From: Hyphomicrobiales bacterium
GTDB lineage: Bacteria; Pseudomonadota; Alphaproteobacteria; Rhizobiales; Rhizobiaceae
Assembly (NCBI GenBank): GCA_900468625.1
Contig: UBUL01000015.1
Coordinates: 124,001 to 188,000, forward strand
Length of the DNA: 64,000 bases
Direction of reading: 5' to 3'
The notes under the pieces: model-generated
Told to the model about the DNA's origin: nothing
Databases searched by the model: none
The model's input: the letters and a program-made list of their open reading frames with translations, nothing else
Translations under genes and position numbers: made by a program
Part shown: piece by piece, positions 62,288 through 64,000 of the stretch
How the letters are laid out: each line of letters starts with the position of its first letter
How positions within the stretch are numbered: position 1 is the stretch's first letter

Positions 62288-63303
62288 CGAACAGGATCGT
62301 CCATGGCGGCGGCATTACCGCGGCGGCGCGTCAATATGGCGGACGCCCCGAGGAGTGGCTGGATCTTTCGACTGGTATCAACCCCAATCCCGTTTCCTTG
62401 CCGGAGATCCCTGTTTCGGCATGGCATCGGCTACCGGATCAGCACGTGCAGGAGCGGGCGCGAGACGCGGCGAGGGGGTATTATCGCAGCGGAGATATGC
62501 TGCCGCTGCCCGTTCCCGGTACGCAGTCGGTCATCCAGTTGCTTCCAAGGCTTGCGCCCGGCGGCGGCGTTGCGATCCTCTCGCCGACCTATGGAGAATA
62601 TGCGGGGACCTTCATGCTGGCGGGCATGCAGGTTCGTCAGGTCTCGGCGATCGCCGAGCTCACCACCGATGACAGGCTGGTCGTTGTCGTCAACCCCAAC
62701 AATCCGGATGGGAGAACGCTGCCCCTCGAGCAGTTGCAGGAGCTGCATGACAGACAGCGCGAGCAAGGCGGCATTCTTGTCGTAGATGAGGCTTTCGGCG
62801 ACACCGAGCCGGCGGCAAGCCTGGCGCCCTTTGCCGCCTCCATGCCGAACCTCGTTATCTTCCGCTCCTTCGGAAAGTTTTTTGGCCTGGCCGGCCTGCG
62901 GCTGGGTTTCGTGATTGCCGAAGCCGCGATCCTGAGCCGCTTCGAGGATTGGCTTGGCCCCTGGGCGGTTTCCGGCCCTGCGCTTTCCATTGCGGCGTCT
63001 CTTATGGAAAGCGACACGATAGCCATCAGGAAGCGCATCCTGGAACGCCATTTGGCGCTGGAGGCGGTTCTGCGCCGCTCGCATCTCGATATCGCCGGAG
63101 GCACGGCGCTGTTTGCATTGGTTGCAGACAATCGGGCCGAGGGCATATATACGCATCTCTGCCGTCACCGTATCCTGGTCCGCAAGTTCGATTATGCACG
63201 CAATTGGCTGCGTTTCGGGCTGGCGCCGGATGAAGAGGCGGATCGAAGGCTCGCAATGGCATTGGAGTCGGATGATTTCAGATCTGTTCGACCTAAAATC
63301 TGA
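62284..63303 (+). CDS. cobC: CobC, class-I aminotransferase-fold protein (threonine-phosphate decarboxylase type)
   Basis: The 339-residue PLP protein has the fold of histidinol-phosphate aminotransferases: LDLSTGINPNPVSLPEIP near the N-terminus, VVVNPNNPDGRTL, VDEAFGD, and the PLP lysine in FRSFGKFFGLAGLRLGF. CobC-type proteins supply the aminopropanol arm ((R)-1-amino-2-propanol O-phosphate) for cobinamide. It is coupled to cobB by a 4-bp overlap and followed by cobD after 81 bp. Confidence 0.93.
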   Translation: MTNRIVHGGGITAAARQYGGRPEEWLDLSTGINPNPVSLPEIPVSAWHRLPDQHVQERARDAARGYYRSGDMLPLPVPGTQSVIQLLPRLAPGGGVAILSPTYGEYAGTFMLAGMQVRQVSAIAELTTDDRLVVVVNPNNPDGRTLPLEQLQELHDRQREQGGILVVDEAFGDTEPAASLAPFAASMPNLVIFRSFGKFFGLAGLRLGFVIAEAAILSRFEDWLGPWAVSGPALSIAASLMESDTIAIRKRILERHLALEAVLRRSHLDIAGGTALFALVADNRAEGIYTHLCRHRILVRKFDYARNWLRFGLAPDEEADRRLAMALESDDFRSVRPKI

Positions 63304-63384
63304 ATCCATTCCAGAATCAAAGCAGTAGAGCATGATGTCGAAGGCTGCGCACATTTTCGGCATCATGCCCTAGAGGAATATTCA

Positions 63385-64000
63385 ATGACCGCCGACGAAC
63401 ATTTGCTCATTCTGGTTCTTGCCTTGCTGCTCGACCGCATCGTCGGCGATCCGGATTGGCTTTGGCAGCGTTTTCCGCATCCGGTCGTACTGTTCGGCAA
63501 GGCGATTTCCTCTTTCGATCGCCGGTTCAATGCGAAACACCTGCCCGGCGTTCTTCGGCGCCGCAACGGAGCCATGTCGATCATCGCGCTGTCGATGGGA
63601 GCGATCATCGCAGGCTGGGCCATTCACGGCTTCCTCGCATTTTTCGGCTGGCTCGGCATATTGGTCGAGGCGGGGCTCGTGGCGGTTTTCATGGCGCAGA
63701 AGAGCCTTGCCGACCACGTCGGCGAGGTATCGCGGGCATTGCGCGCCGATGGACTGGAAGGGGGGCGTCTGGCTGTCGCGCGCATCGTCGGCCGCGATCC
63801 GGAAACGCTGGATGAACCGGGTATCTGCCGCGCGGCCATCGAAAGCCTGGCCGAGAACTTTTCCGACGGCGTCGTCGCGCCGGCCCTGTGGTACGGGTTT
63901 TTCGGGCTGCCGGGACTTCTCTTCTACAAGATGCTCAATACCGCCGATTCGATGATCGGGCATAAATCCGAGACCTATGTCGATTTCGGCCGTGCTGCCG
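63385..64000 (+). CDS. cobD: Adenosylcobinamide-phosphate synthase, 5' part
   Basis: The frame runs from an ATG with GAGGA 8 bases upstream to the window end without a stop (205 codons), so the 3' part is missing. It shows the CobD/CbiB features LLLDRIVGDPDWLWQRFPHP at the N-terminus, then membrane helices and SLAENFSDGVVAPALWYGF with a following ADSMIGHKSETY. The integral membrane enzyme joins the aminopropanol arm to cobyric acid. It is the fourth gene of cobA-B-C-D. Confidence 0.93.
   Translation, partial: MTADEHLLILVLALLLDRIVGDPDWLWQRFPHPVVLFGKAISSFDRRFNAKHLPGVLRRRNGAMSIIALSMGAIIAGWAIHGFLAFFGWLGILVEAGLVAVFMAQKSLADHVGEVSRALRADGLEGGRLAVARIVGRDPETLDEPGICRAAIESLAENFSDGVVAPALWYGFFGLPGLLFYKMLNTADSMIGHKSETYVDFGRAA

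Overview
The window looks like a chromosomal segment of an alphaproteobacterium of the Rhizobiaceae (Rhizobium/Agrobacterium/Sinorhizobium group). The evidence is high-GC coding sequence, the aerobic cobalamin gene set in rhizobial arrangement (cobP-W-N-O, cobA-B-C-D, cobE, cobQ), a choXWV-type choline transporter, DUF1127 proteins, and mosaic palindromic repeats resembling rhizobial RIME elements. Species cannot be named from the sequence alone.

Layout. 0-6 kb: the end of an iron/polyamine-type ABC importer (permease, ATPase), a 2-oxoglutarate/Fe(II) oxygenase, an EEP-fold phosphohydrolase, a Nudix hydrolase and a PhzF-family protein, then tRNA-Lys(CTT). 6-7.3 kb is gene-poor and AT-richer, holding at most two tiny membrane proteins. 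7.3-12.8 kb: two diverged YdhS-like FAD/NAD(P) proteins flank an Rrf2 regulator and an SfnB-type flavin monooxygenase, a likely organosulfur module. 13-18.4 kb: a large MscS-type channel, a dual-receiver protein and a receiver-receiver-GGDEF diguanylate cyclase. 18.4-21.3 kb: regulators (GlxA/GbdR-like, LysR) and small proteins.

21.3-31.2 kb is the most distinctive block: a corrinoid-dependent methyl-transfer pathway of the kind best known from acetogens and methanogens. It encodes an MttB-family methyltransferase without a pyrrolysine codon, its corrinoid protein, a methyl-tetrahydrofolate:corrinoid methyltransferase, a MetF/MetV pair, a RACo-type reductive activator with a [2Fe-2S] domain, a DUF1638 protein, an 8-Cys Fe-S protein and two small companions. 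31.3-39.4 kb is a glycan block: glycosyltransferases, a glycosyltransferase-methyltransferase fusion, a DUF707 protein and UDP-galactopyranose mutase. 39.5-43.9 kb: a betaine-homocysteine methyltransferase-type gene and the choXWV choline ABC transporter.

44.7-64 kb is mostly cobalamin biosynthesis. cobQ is followed by a convergent CLC-family gene. An unusually long cobalamin riboswitch and a possible 30-codon leader ORF precede cobP-cobW-cobN-(DMSP-lyase-like cupin)-cobO. cobE stands alone, and cobA-cobB-cobC-cobD runs off the right edge. Two copies of a ~190-bp palindromic mosaic repeat lie in this operon; one is inside cobN and is read through in frame.

A plausible joint picture (inference): choline or betaines enter through ChoXWV, and methyl groups from a quaternary amine go either to homocysteine (Bmt) or, through B12 proteins, to tetrahydrofolate (MttB/MttC/MeTr/MetF-MetV). 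The cob genes supply the corrinoid and a GbdR-like regulator sits near the block.
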